From: HGM11368 sp051883455
GTDB taxonomy: Bacteria; Bacillota; Clostridia; Christensenellales; UBA3700
DNA: 64,000 bases
Assembly: GCA_051883455.1 (NCBI GenBank)
Contig: JBJETT010000012.1
Coordinates: 110,648-174,647, forward strand
Reading direction: 5' to 3'
The translations under genes and the position numbers were made by a program. Below, one piece after another: positions 15,198 through 23,584 of this stretch. Within the stretch, counting starts at the first letter, position 1, and each line of letters begins with the position of its first letter. Under the pieces are notes generated by a model. It saw nothing but the letters and a program-made list of their open reading frames with translations. It was not told the DNA's origin and did no database searches.

Positions 15198-16199
15198 ATG
15201 TTAAAAAGTATTGATTTATTCGCAGGTATCGGTGGAATTCGACTCGGCTTCGAAAACGCTTTCGGCGACGAACTGAAAACGGTATTCGTCAGCGAATGGG
15301 ACGAATACGCCCAAAAAACATATAAGGCGAATTTTCATGATGATTTCGAAATAGCCGGCGATATAACAAAAATAAAGGAAACGGATATTCCCGATTTCGA
15401 TATTTGTCTTGCAGGATTTCCTTGCCAGGCGTTCAGTCTTGCGGGGCAGCGCAAAGGATTTAAGGACGATTATAAAGGAATGTCGCGCGGCACGTTGTTT
15501 TTCGACGTGGCGAGAATTTGCGCCGAAAAGAAACCGAAAGTAATCTTTTGTGAAAACGTAAAGGGCTTGACTATCCACGACAAAGGCAGAACTTTTGAAA
15601 TTATCACCGAAACGCTTAAAGAAATCGGCTACACTCCGTTCGAACAAATATTAAACAGCCGTAATTTCGGCGTTCCGCAAAACAGAGAGCGTATTTATAT
15701 CGTGGCTTTCAGAAACGATATCGCGCCGAAAGAATTTGTCTTTCCGACTAAGACCGACGACACGAAACGTATTCGCGATATTTTGGAAGAAAATCCCGTT
15801 CCCGCCAAGTATTATCTCAGCACTTGCTATATGGATACGCTTATTCGTCATAAAGAGCGCCACGCCGCGAAAGGACACGGTTTCGGGTATGAAATCCGAG
15901 ATCTCGACGACGTATCGGGCGCAATCGTATGCGGCGGTATGGGTAGAGAAAGAAACTTGATTGTCGATAAGCGACAAACGAATTTAACCCCCACCACCCA
16001 CATCAAAGGCGAAATAAATAAAGACGGCATTCGTAAAATGACTCCGAGAGAATGGGCAAGATTGCAAGGCTTCCCCGACGACTACAAATTCGTGTTGGCT
16101 GACGTGCATTTGTATAAACAATTCGGAAACAGCGTAACAGTTCCCGTAATACAGGCAATAGCGGAAAAAATCAAAGAGGTGCTCGACAAAAATGACTGA
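15198..16199 (+). CDS. DNA (cytosine-5-)-methyltransferase, partner of the HpaII-family nuclease
   Basis: 333 residues with the ordered C5 motifs: I D-L-F-A-G-I-G-G (residues 6-13), IV G-F-P-C-Q-A-F-S with catalytic Cys76, VI E-N-V, VIII Q-N-R-E-R-I-Y, IX-X with R-E-W-A-R-L-Q-G-F-P and F-G-N-S-V. The variable recognition region (about 205-285) includes R-H-A-A-K-G-H-G-F-G-Y. It protects host DNA from the nuclease encoded next, with an 8-base gene overlap. A CCGG target is inferred from the HpaII-family partner and not read from the methylase. Confidence 0.93.
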   Translation: MLKSIDLFAGIGGIRLGFENAFGDELKTVFVSEWDEYAQKTYKANFHDDFEIAGDITKIKETDIPDFDICLAGFPCQAFSLAGQRKGFKDDYKGMSRGTLFFDVARICAEKKPKVIFCENVKGLTIHDKGRTFEIITETLKEIGYTPFEQILNSRNFGVPQNRERIYIVAFRNDIAPKEFVFPTKTDDTKRIRDILEENPVPAKYYLSTCYMDTLIRHKERHAAKGHGFGYEIRDLDDVSGAIVCGGMGRERNLIVDKRQTNLTPTTHIKGEINKDGIRKMTPREWARLQGFPDDYKFVLADVHLYKQFGNSVTVPVIQAIAEKIKEVLDKND

Positions 16200-17343
16200 A
16201 TCGATAAAAGGAAAGAAACTTAATAAAGGCGAATGGGCGGAGTTTTACGTTATGTTAAAACTGCTCGGAGAAGGCAAGTTGTACACTGCGGACAATTTGT
16301 TGCAGAAAAATTACAAAAGTTATCTTGATATTTTGAAAATCATTCGCCAAGAATGCGAAAGCCAGGTTTTGGAATACGTTATCGACGAAGAAAAATCAAC
16401 GGTTACGATTAAACCTCAAGATTCCGAAACCGTTTTTGCCGTTATTCCGACAAGCGAGTTCAACAAGAACGCAAGCGCGCTGTTTAACGATATTAAAAAC
16501 GCACGAGGTGCTTCCGTTCCGGCACCGGATTCGGTGTGCGATTTTGCAAGCGTAATTTACGTAAGCAAACCGAAAGCTCCCGCCGTAAAGGCATTGAAAA
16601 AGCAGTTCGGCGGCAAAAACGATATTTTTATCGAAGTAAGGGACGGTCAAACGGCAATCGTTTCGATAATGGGCTTTTCGATTAAGTCGAAATTCGGACA
16701 AAACCCCACTTTGTTCAATGCAGGTTCTTCTTCGCAATATTTGTACAAATTGTCCGGTTGCGACGACACGATGATGGCGGAATTCAACGATATATCGGAA
16801 AACGGCGGTCGCGGCTGGGCAAAATGCAAAGAGTATTTGAAAAATCACTCCGTTACGATGGAATTTGCAAGGACTCAAAACCCGATTTACGAAAATAACT
16901 TGTTTCTCATAAGAGAATCGATGGCTAAAATAATGGCTTGGTGCGTTAAAGACAGGTTGATTTCGGGTACGGACAATCATAACGTCAAAGAAACAGTGGA
17001 AAGAATGGCGGTCGAAAATCCTCTTAACGTTCCGAATCCGCAAGTTTATTACGAAAAGGCGTTAAAAGACTTTTTGATTGCGGGATTTACAGGAATGACG
17101 GCAGGAAACGTTTGGGACGGCAAAGAACAAGTCAACGGCGGTTACATAGTCGTAACGGACGACGGTGATATTCTCTGCTATCATTCCAACGATAGAGAAG
17201 GTTTTAGAGATTATTTGTATAGGAATACGTTCTTCGAATATGTAAGCGCGGAAAAATATTGTTGGAGTCGTATCAAAAAAATCGACGGGGAATATTATTT
17301 GCCGCTTAACGTATCCGTCAGATTTAATTCGAGAACGAGATAA
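16192..17343 (+). CDS. Type II restriction endonuclease, HpaII family
   Basis: 383 residues, close to R.HpaII (about 360). Recognisable HpaII-family features are the N-terminal N-K-G-E-W-A-E-F-Y-V-M-L-K-L-L, and the central F-I-E-V-R-D-G-Q with G-F-S-I-K-S-K-F-G followed by F-N-A-G-S-S-S-Q-Y, which contains the nuclease core. C-terminal strand-rich segments N-G-G-Y-I-V-V and D-I-L-C-Y-H also match. Family specificity is CCGG. It overlaps the methylase genes on both sides (8 bases before, 1 after), so expression is tightly coupled. The family call is firm; the exact site is inferred. Confidence 0.88.
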   Translation: MTESIKGKKLNKGEWAEFYVMLKLLGEGKLYTADNLLQKNYKSYLDILKIIRQECESQVLEYVIDEEKSTVTIKPQDSETVFAVIPTSEFNKNASALFNDIKNARGASVPAPDSVCDFASVIYVSKPKAPAVKALKKQFGGKNDIFIEVRDGQTAIVSIMGFSIKSKFGQNPTLFNAGSSSQYLYKLSGCDDTMMAEFNDISENGGRGWAKCKEYLKNHSVTMEFARTQNPIYENNLFLIRESMAKIMAWCVKDRLISGTDNHNVKETVERMAVENPLNVPNPQVYYEKALKDFLIAGFTGMTAGNVWDGKEQVNGGYIVVTDDGDILCYHSNDREGFRDYLYRNTFFEYVSAEKYCWSRIKKIDGEYYLPLNVSVRFNSRTR

Positions 17344-18275
17344 TGCGAGTATGCAGTTTGTTTTGCGGAATCGGCGGAATAGACCTTGCCTTTACACAAG
17401 CGGGGCATAAAATCGTATGGGCTAACGATATCGATAAATACGCGTGTATGACCTATCGGCACAATTTCCCCGAGACGGTTTTGGTCGAAGGCGATATTCG
17501 CGCAATCGATAAACGCGATATTCCCGATTTCGATATACTTGCGGCAGGCTTTCCTTGCCAACCGTTTTCGGTTTGCGGAAAACAAAAAGGCTTTTCGGAC
17601 GAACGAGGAAATTTATTCTTCGAAATCGGAAAAGTAATCGATGCGAAACATCCCTCTATTGTATTTTTAGAGAATGTCGCAAATCTTACGGAACACGACC
17701 ACGGTAAAACGTTCAACGTTATTCATAACGAACTTGCGGGACGCGGATATTTTATTCGTTATTTGGTTGCGGATGCTTGCAATTACGGCATCCCGCAACA
17801 TAGAACGAGAATGTATATCGTCGCATTTTCGGACAGAACCGCCTGTGAAATTTTTACGTTTCCGGAAAAAGTTCCGCTCGAAAAACGAATAACAGATCTT
17901 ATCGACGTAACCGTAAAAGCTGACGACAAATATTATTATTCGCCAGATTCGGCAAAGTATCAACGATTAAGTCGATATATTGCCGACAAAAAGCAGTTGT
18001 ATCGATTTGCGGATTACGGTATTCAATCGAGTAAAGACGGCATATCGTTTACGCTCAAAGCGAATATGGGGACATATTACGATCGTGTGCCGATAATAAA
18101 AGATAATTTCGGCATACGAAATATCACACCGACGGAATGTCTTGCTTTGCAAGGTTTTCCGAAAAACTTCTCTTTTCCTCTTGCCGTTCCCGAGAGAGAA
18201 CAATACAAACAAGCGGGAAATACAGTGTGCGGGTCGATCAGCTATCAAATAATTCGAGGATTATTATGCAAATAG
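17343..18275 (+). CDS. Second DNA (cytosine-5-)-methyltransferase
   Basis: 310 residues: motif I S-L-F-C-G-I-G-G-I-D, motif IV G-F-P-C-Q-P-F-S (Cys72), VI E-N-V, VIII Q-H-R-T-R-M-Y-I, and the late motifs T-L-K-A-N-M-G-T, I-T-P-T-E-C-L-A-L-Q-G-F-P and Q-A-G-N-T-V. The recognition region differs from the first methylase, so it probably modifies another sequence or another strand. It overlaps the next gene by 10 bases, pairing it with the DUF3883 protein. The two could form a second restriction-modification system in the same operon. Confidence 0.92.
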   Translation: MRVCSLFCGIGGIDLAFTQAGHKIVWANDIDKYACMTYRHNFPETVLVEGDIRAIDKRDIPDFDILAAGFPCQPFSVCGKQKGFSDERGNLFFEIGKVIDAKHPSIVFLENVANLTEHDHGKTFNVIHNELAGRGYFIRYLVADACNYGIPQHRTRMYIVAFSDRTACEIFTFPEKVPLEKRITDLIDVTVKADDKYYYSPDSAKYQRLSRYIADKKQLYRFADYGIQSSKDGISFTLKANMGTYYDRVPIIKDNFGIRNITPTECLALQGFPKNFSFPLAVPEREQYKQAGNTVCGSISYQIIRGLLCK

Positions 18276-19216
18276 AAGAGTTTGTTTCAAATTATAAAGC
18301 GTTTTGCGAATCAAAGTTCGGAAGCCGAACAGGTACCGCAACTTCTTACGCGAACGCTTTAAAATATTTATTTGAATATCTCGGTTTTAATAAAGTCGAC
18401 GAAACTGCCGTTTTAACGGTAAAAAGCTTAGATCCGGACATCAGAGACAAGCATTGCGTTTTTTACAATAGTATTCTTGACGAGTTTTCTTCTAAAGGTA
18501 GAAGCTCGTATGTAGAAAAGGGGTTTTTAAAAGCTGCAATTCCTGCCCTGTATGAATTTCTTAACGAATATCCGTTGTCGCATGACGAACAAGCGGATGA
18601 TGTTTTACTTGATGCTATTAACGACAATCAAATCATCGCTCAGTTCAATCGCGACGAGTTAAGGCGTATTCTTCCGACTGCAGCTTATTGTGAACACACA
18701 TACGATATACGCCGTATAAACGGAACGATAAAGGACGCTGCAAAAAGTATTTACAGCGGCAGAAAAGCAGAAAAATATTTTTTGTCGTTTCTTAAAGATT
18801 GTTTGGGGTTAGAACAAGGGATCGATTTTATTGATGTGTCGAACAATAAAGAATACGGATATGACATTAGGCTTTTTGACTGCGGAATTGAGGTAAAAAA
18901 TATAAAAAACGGCGGGTTTTATCTTACCGATAATGAAATTGCACGATTGGAGCATTCTGAAACTCACTTAATACTTGTAGATATAGACAACGGAATTTGG
19001 TTGTTGAAAAATAATTCGAATTGGCTTAAACAAATAATCACAAACATAAAAACAATTCGAAAGTTTTGTAGCGAAAACTATAAAACGCTTGATTTAACAG
19101 ATATAAAGATCAATATTAATGAAACTGTAAATAACGAGGTTGCAGAAGTTTCTGCATTTAGCAAAGAAAAACTAAAAAAGATAATATCGCGATATGGCAA
19201 CGTACAAAGCGGTTAA
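18266..19216 (+). CDS. Probable restriction-type nuclease with C-terminal DUF3883-like domain
   Basis: 316 residues from the ATG at 18266, which overlaps the methylase stop. The N-terminal 110 residues are helical (K-Y-L-F-E-Y-L-G-F) with no recognised family. The C-terminal half, about residues 165-250, reads Y-D-I-R-L-F-D-C-G-I-E-V-K-N-I-K-N-G-G-F-Y-L-T-D-N-E-I. This is the E-V-K...F-x-(I/L)-T-x-N-E arrangement of DUF3883, a PD-(D/E)XK-like nuclease fold common in restriction systems. D, then E-V-K, are candidate metal ligands. Coupling to a C5 methylase supports a restriction role. The sequence becomes more A/T-rich than the upstream methylases. No isoschizomer is recognised. Confidence 0.72.
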   Translation: MQIEEFVSNYKAFCESKFGSRTGTATSYANALKYLFEYLGFNKVDETAVLTVKSLDPDIRDKHCVFYNSILDEFSSKGRSSYVEKGFLKAAIPALYEFLNEYPLSHDEQADDVLLDAINDNQIIAQFNRDELRRILPTAAYCEHTYDIRRINGTIKDAAKSIYSGRKAEKYFLSFLKDCLGLEQGIDFIDVSNNKEYGYDIRLFDCGIEVKNIKNGGFYLTDNEIARLEHSETHLILVDIDNGIWLLKNNSNWLKQIITNIKTIRKFCSENYKTLDLTDIKININETVNNEVAEVSAFSKEKLKKIISRYGNVQSG

Positions 19217-19281
19217 GAACTTTAGAATACAAACTCATATTGCTAATTTTAGTTAAAAAATAAGATAAAGGGTGAGAAATT

Positions 19282-21201
19282 ATGGAATTAAGAAGTGTAC
19301 GGTTAAAAAATTTTAGAGGATATCGAGATATCAAAATTCAATTTTCCGGTGGACTGCAAATGCTCGTCGGTAAAAACGATATAGGTAAATCTACAGTATT
19401 TGAAGCTTTAGATATCTTTTTTAACGGCAAGGATGCAAATGTAAAATTGTCGATTGATGACTTTAATGTCGCAGCAAAATTAGCAGGAGAAAACGAGTTT
19501 TCTGTCACCTGCGAATTTGAGTTGACAGGTACGGATGAAATTTGCATTGAGACAGTTAAAATAGATCCGTCTAAAGAATATTTACTTAACGCTAACGGTT
19601 ATATTGAAATAAAAAAGCAATGGTCACTTGACTCGTTAAAAGATGTTACATATATTAATTGTAATGTTCCGCAATGTATTCCTCTTGAATTATTAACAGC
19701 AAAACAAACGGATTTGAAAAAGAAAATCAAAGAACTCAAACTAGAATCTCAATGTAATCAAACCACAAATTCATCTATGCGTCAGGCATTATATAGATAC
19801 TTTTTAGAAAATACCGATTCTATAATGGAGGAACATCTTATCCAAACAAAAAACGCTTTATCGGAAAAAGACATATACGAAAACATATCTCGTTCCTTTC
19901 CTGATTTTTATTTATTCAAAGCTGATCGAAAGAATTCAACATCAGATGACGAAGTACAAAACCCCATGAGTATTGCCGTCAAAAGAGCTTTTGAATGTGA
20001 AGATATAGTTGCAAGAATCAATGAAATCGAAGGAATAATAATTAATCAACTAAATCAAATAAATCAGGCGACTATAGAAAAGCTGTCGTCCTTTGGTGTT
20101 GAATGTGGAAATAGTTTAAACGCAAGAATCTCGGCAAATTGGGTTTCTGCTATAAAGAATGATATATTAGATGGGGATGAAGTGCCAATTAATAAACGTG
20201 GTAGTGGCGTTAGAAGATTGCTGCTGCTCAGTTATTTAATGGCTGAGGCTGACAAAAAATCGTTTGAAAAAAACAAGAAAAATATTATTTATGCAATTGA
20301 AGAGCCAGAAACCGCACTGCATCCAATGATGCAAAATAAATTCATTGAGCAATTGTTGTTATTATCAAAAGCCAATAGGTTTGAATATGGAGATGAAACT
20401 CCATCAAATGCTGATGAATTAAAAAAATATCAAGTTTTTATTACAACACATCTGCCCAATTTTGTTAGTTATGCTAATTACGATCAAATTATATATTTGC
20501 ATAAAAGCAACGAAAGTGTTAAAAGATACGGCGGAGATGACCTAAAAGAATTTATCCAAAAAGAAATGGGTAGAATTCCAATAATTGATTATAAATATGT
20601 AGTGTTTGTTGAGGGGGAAAATGATATATCGGCACTTCGCAACCTTGGCAATATACCAGAGCTGAAAAGTATTTTTGATATTAATTCTCAGTCTATTAAT
20701 CTAATTCCACTAATGGGAAGTAATCTATTAAAATGTATAGAACTTGACTATTTTTGGGATCTGCCTGTAAAACAGTATCATTTATATGACGGTGATGTTC
20801 TGAAATATAAAACTGAAATAATAGACAAAAGATGCAATAAGGATGAAAACAAAAAAATTAGAGGTGCTGTAACCATATTAAAAGAAATGGAAAACTACAT
20901 TCCGAGAATACTAATAGAAACAAAATTGGGATTAGATTTGACTCCATACGCAGATAAATGGAATGATACTGATTTTGATATTGTTAATACTCTACTGGCG
21001 CAAAAGGACACATCGGTACAGCAGTTTAATAGCATAAAAAGTATTAAAGATTCTAAACGCAAAGAGAAAGCGTTGAAATGCTATTTAAGTAAAACAATTT
21101 TATCTGGCGTAACAAAAGATATGCTTGTACAAGAAAATCTTTTTGATGAAATTGAATCATGGTTTAAGAGCATGAAATCCCTCAACGATTATATGGAATA
21201 G
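19282..21201 (+). CDS. OLD-family ATP-dependent endonuclease (AAA + TOPRIM)
   Basis: 639 residues. N-terminal ABC/SMC-type ATPase: K-N-F-R-G-Y near residue 9 and Walker A G-K-N-D-I-G-K-S-T (30-38). The signature region lies near G-S-G-V-R-R-L-L-L-L-S, and Walker B I-I-Y-A-I-E-E-P-E-T-A-L-H-P near 340, with T-T-H-L-P after it. The C-terminal TOPRIM nuclease has Y-V-V-F-V-E-G-E-N-D (near 440) and L-Y-D-G-D (near 505). The family includes phage P2 Old and the GajA subunit of Gabija. No UvrD-type helicase follows, so this is not a standard Gabija pair; instead a small membrane protein gene lies downstream. AAAGGGTGAG precedes the start. Strongly A/T-rich compared with the upstream methylases. Confidence 0.9.
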   Translation: MELRSVRLKNFRGYRDIKIQFSGGLQMLVGKNDIGKSTVFEALDIFFNGKDANVKLSIDDFNVAAKLAGENEFSVTCEFELTGTDEICIETVKIDPSKEYLLNANGYIEIKKQWSLDSLKDVTYINCNVPQCIPLELLTAKQTDLKKKIKELKLESQCNQTTNSSMRQALYRYFLENTDSIMEEHLIQTKNALSEKDIYENISRSFPDFYLFKADRKNSTSDDEVQNPMSIAVKRAFECEDIVARINEIEGIIINQLNQINQATIEKLSSFGVECGNSLNARISANWVSAIKNDILDGDEVPINKRGSGVRRLLLLSYLMAEADKKSFEKNKKNIIYAIEEPETALHPMMQNKFIEQLLLLSKANRFEYGDETPSNADELKKYQVFITTHLPNFVSYANYDQIIYLHKSNESVKRYGGDDLKEFIQKEMGRIPIIDYKYVVFVEGENDISALRNLGNIPELKSIFDINSQSINLIPLMGSNLLKCIELDYFWDLPVKQYHLYDGDVLKYKTEIIDKRCNKDENKKIRGAVTILKEMENYIPRILIETKLGLDLTPYADKWNDTDFDIVNTLLAQKDTSVQQFNSIKSIKDSKRKEKALKCYLSKTILSGVTKDMLVQENLFDEIESWFKSMKSLNDYME

Positions 21202-21259
21202 AATTCGATTTATATTATGAAGAATGGCTATGCTTTTCAAAAACGAAAGAGGAAATGAT

Positions 21260-21478
21260 ATGGATAACTTCGATAAAGATTTTTCAAATGTGTTTGATGG
21301 AATTAAAAAAACGATGAACGCAATTGATGGTGAATTAGACCTTTTAAAGCAAATAAATGCTGAGCAAAAAGAAGAGTTGCGAAAAGCAAAGCGATTCAAC
21401 ATTTTTATGTTGATAATCGCTATAATATCATTAGCAGTTACTATTGTTGGCTTGATAGTTAGCTTTTCGGTTAAGTAA
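21260..21478 (+). CDS. Small single-span membrane protein downstream of OLD nuclease
   Basis: 72 residues from the ATG at 21260, 9 bases after AGAGGAAA; an upstream ATG at 21224 lacks a ribosome site. Residues 1-45 are helical and charged (heptad-like L-D-L-L-K-Q-I-N-A-E-Q-K-E-E-L-R-K-A-K-R). Residues 47-70 form one membrane span (I-F-M-L-I-I-A-I-I-S-L-A-V-T-I-V-G-L-I-V). It is 58 bases after the OLD gene and before repeat B. Its size and shape suit a membrane effector or anchor working with the OLD protein, but it has no family I recognise. Confidence 0.75.
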   Translation: MDNFDKDFSNVFDGIKKTMNAIDGELDLLKQINAEQKEELRKAKRFNIFMLIIAIISLAVTIVGLIVSFSVK

Positions 21479-21507
21479 AATTCGATTTACGTTACTAACG
21501 CTCCACC

Positions 21508-21545
21508 ATACAAATAGGACAGGTGTTTGCCTGTCCTATTTGTAT
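21508..21545. terminator. Perfect hairpin of repeat B copy 1
   Basis: Stem ATACAAATAGGACAGG / CCTGTCCTATTTGTAT with loop TGTTTG. The U-tail is weak (TATTATG), so this may be a structural or recombination element as much as a terminator. Base pairs differ in copy 3 but are kept complementary. Confidence 0.7.
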
Positions 21546-21708
21546 TATGTCAAGCATCGGGAGTTGAACGGGCAAGAACCGACACCCCAAAGTATGAAGT
21601 AGTAGAATGGGTGACGGTGAACAGTCCGGTGGACTGGTCATTGCCCCGGCGTGATAGTGAGAGAGCGAAGAGAGCGAATGGAGCAACTCCCGCCATCTCC
21701 ACCACTCT

Positions 21709-21751
21709 AAACCTAACTTGAACCATTGATATGGGGAAGGTTAGGTTTTTT
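21709..21751 (+). terminator. Terminator inside repeat B copy 1
   Basis: AAACCTAACTT (21709-21719) pairs with AAGGTTAGGTTT (21737-21748, one bulged G), followed by TTTTTT. It comes right after the CTCCACCA end, as if ending a small transcript. Confidence 0.75.
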
Positions 21752-21954
21752 GTTGTGTGAATATAAAGTTGCTTATACAACCAAGAGATCGATTGTTGGA
21801 AAAATCATATTATATGTTTATCTCAAAAGTAAAAATGGTTGAAGTGGGTTTTGCGGGGGTAGAAAGGTATTTTGAATGGTATAAGCGGGGGTGTAAAGAA
21901 TGGGTAAGCAGGGGGTAAATATGGACTAAAAGGGTGCTCTGATACAAAATGCAT

Positions 21955-22130
21955 CAAACTCAAAAATGCCGACAACGGAAAACGGGCGCGGTTCGCAGCG
22001 GTGTAGCGAGAACGCCCCGACCCGTTCGGCTTTGAGTTTGCCATTTTACCCAAGCCTAAGTCTATTTATGGGTGCTTGACCGCGGAGCGAAGCGACGCGC
22101 TTGTATATGTCAAGCACCCGTGAGAGTGCC
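21955..22130. repeat. Repeat A, copy 2
   Basis: Same two hairpins as 14285-14462. The outer arms are CAAACTCAAA (21955-21964) and TTTGAGTTTG (22031-22040): the C-G closing pair of copy 1 is replaced by A-T, keeping pairing. Hairpin two has arms GGGTGCTTGAC (22070-22080) / GTCAAGCACCC (22109-22119) with a changed inner stem CGCGGAGCG-aa-GCGACGCG. The connector between the hairpins is not conserved. It lies 42 bases before the GIY-YIG gene. Confidence 0.88.
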
Positions 22131-22137
22131 AAAATAT

Positions 22138-22166
22138 TTGCTATTTGCATTAAAATATGATATAAT
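22138..22166 (+). promoter_or_regulatory. Promoter of the GIY-YIG gene
   Basis: TTGCTA (22138-22143), 17-base spacer, TATAAT (22161-22166). The ATG at 22173 is only six bases after the -10 box, and no ribosome site is present, so the mRNA should be leaderless. Confidence 0.7.
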
Positions 22167-22172
22167 TTTTTT

Positions 22173-23063
22173 ATGCGAACGGGAGCAATTTATATAATAA
22201 AAAATACTGTCAATTCAAAAGTATATATTGGGCAGACAACTATGACTGTACACGAGCGGTTTATGACACACTTAAAGCCGAGTACTGAAAAACGGAATTT
22301 GAATAGAAAACTATATAATGCAATTAGAAAATATGGTAAAGATAAATTCTATGTCGAAACATTAGAAACAGATATACCGCTTAATGAATTGGACACAAAA
22401 GAAATATATTACATTGCATTATTTGATTCTTTTAATAGTGGATATAATTCTACTCCTGGTGGAGATGGTAGAATAATAAACGTTATTTCTAATGAAGAGG
22501 AACTTTTATATTTAGCAAAAAAAGGTGTTTCTGCATCTGATTTGGCAAAACGATATAATGTAAATAGAGCAACAATTTTTAGAACTTTACATAAACTTGG
22601 TTTTTATTACTATGCCATAGACGAACAAAAAGTTATTCAGTTGGCTTGTGAGGGAATGCCTCAAACTCAAATAGCGAAACTTCTTAATATAAATACTATG
22701 ACCATTACGAGAATTTTACGTAAAAATAATATTTCTTTCAATAAAGCAAGGATAGGAAATCGTGAAGATTTTAATATAGAAGAAATACGTGAAGACTATG
22801 CAAATCAAATGCCCATTTCCCAAATTTGTCAAAAATATAATATTTCAAGAACAACCTTTTATAGAATAAAGAAGTCATATTCATTTGATACGCGTATTCA
22901 AATATATAGCGATATAACAAAACAGTGCGATGTTAATGGTATTATTGAAGCATACAATAGTGGAATTAAGACTATTGATATTTGTAAAAAGTTTTCAATT
23001 TCACAAGGAACATTATATAAAATTATTAAAAGTAACAATCTAATCCCTCGTAGGCAGCAATAA
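22173..23063 (+). CDS. GIY-YIG nuclease with multiple C-terminal helix-turn-helix repeats
   Basis: 296 residues. The GIY-YIG domain spans residues 3-90: G-A-I-Y-I-I-K-N and K-V-Y-I-G-Q-T are the two name motifs, followed by the catalytic Arg in H-E-R-F-M-T-H-L and Y-G-K-D-K-F. The C-terminal part carries at least four resolvase/homing-type HTH units with A-(K/Q)-x-Y-N-(V/I)-(N/S)-R-x-T (near 128, 165, 225, 275). This is the layout of GIY-YIG homing endonucleases. No intron or intein context is present. The gene stands alone between repeats A2 and B2, so it may mobilise this block or the repeat. Composition is very A/T-rich. Start 22173 has no ribosome site but an ideal -10 box six bases before. 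Confidence 0.85.
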   Translation: MRTGAIYIIKNTVNSKVYIGQTTMTVHERFMTHLKPSTEKRNLNRKLYNAIRKYGKDKFYVETLETDIPLNELDTKEIYYIALFDSFNSGYNSTPGGDGRIINVISNEEELLYLAKKGVSASDLAKRYNVNRATIFRTLHKLGFYYYAIDEQKVIQLACEGMPQTQIAKLLNINTMTITRILRKNNISFNKARIGNREDFNIEEIREDYANQMPISQICQKYNISRTTFYRIKKSYSFDTRIQIYSDITKQCDVNGIIEAYNSGIKTIDICKKFSISQGTLYKIIKSNNLIPRRQQ

Positions 23064-23441
23064 AATTCGTTTTAGGTTACTACCGCTCCACCAATACAAA
23101 TAGGACAGGTTGTTGCCTGTCCTATTTGTATTATGTCAAGCATCGGGAGTTGAACGGGCAAGAACCGACACCCTAACGTATGAAGTAGTAGAATGGGTGA
23201 CGGTGAACAGTCCGGTGGACTGGTTATTGCCCCGGCGTGATAGTGAGAGAGCGAAGAGAGCGAACGGCTCCCGCCATCTCCACCACTATAAACCTAACTT
23301 GAACCATTGATATGGGGAAGGTTAGGTTTTTTATTGGGTAAAACTCAAGTTGCTTATAAAACTAAGACGTCGATTATAGAAATAATCAAATCATATTACA
23401 GTTTTTCTCAAAAGTAAAATGGGTTGAAGTGGGTTTTGCAG
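23064..23441. repeat. Repeat B, copy 2
   Basis: Near-identical to 21479-21858. Hairpin AATACAAATAGGACAGG (23093-23109) / CCTGTCCTATTTGTATT (23116-23132); CTCCCGCCATCTCCACCA at 23268-23285; terminator 23290-23332. Near the end of the inner long-range stem it lacks a few bases (GGAGCAACTCCCG becomes GGCTCCCG), so the pairing is shortened to CGGGAG/CTCCCG. It runs directly into a partial repeat A. Confidence 0.88.
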
Positions 23442-23490
23442 GGTGTTCGTAGCGATGTACTTGTATATGTCAAGCACCTATGAGAGCGTT
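23442..23490. repeat. Repeat A, copy 3 (3' fragment)
   Basis: Only the end of hairpin two remains: ACTTGTATATGTCAAGCACC followed by TATGAGAG. Compared with the B1-A2 junction, about 200 bases containing hairpin one and the first half of hairpin two are missing. Confidence 0.8.
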
Positions 23491-23584
23491 TATAGACGTT
23501 GTTTGGCGGAGTAAAGAGTTGAAGTTAATAATCTATTATGCTATAATTAGCACAGATAAATTGAGCGCTAAGGAAATATTATAT

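Larger units (their letters stand above)
21479..21858. repeat. Repeat B, copy 1 (complete)
   Basis: Starts at the stop codon of the preceding gene with AAAATTCG...GTTACTAACGCTCCACCA. In order it holds a 16-bp perfect hairpin (21508-21523/21530-21545), ATGTCAAGCA shared with repeat A, CGGGAGTTG (21558-21566) pairing with CAACTCCCG (21684-21692), a small CAGTCC-ggt-GGACTG stem, CTCCCGCCATCTCCACCA (21687-21704), a terminator (21709-21751), and an A/T-rich tail ending in GGTTGAAGTGGGTTTTGC. Copy 2 at 23064-23441 matches along its whole length; copy 3 at 24099-24173 is partial. Short reading frames across it exist in all copies but overlap the hairpins and are not credible genes. Confidence 0.88.

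Noticed and set aside
19282..21478. Gabija system
   Set aside because: GajA-like protein is present but no UvrD-type GajB helicase follows.
21527..21721. Short frame over repeat B1, with a near-identical one at 23110-23310
   Set aside because: Both run through hairpins and the tmRNA-like end; similarity follows from the repeat, and the third copy is truncated. No ribosome site.
21479..23490. Group I or group II intron as an explanation for repeat B-A and the GIY-YIG gene
   Set aside because: No domain V hairpin, no group I core (P3-P7) words, no reverse transcriptase, and no split gene on both sides.
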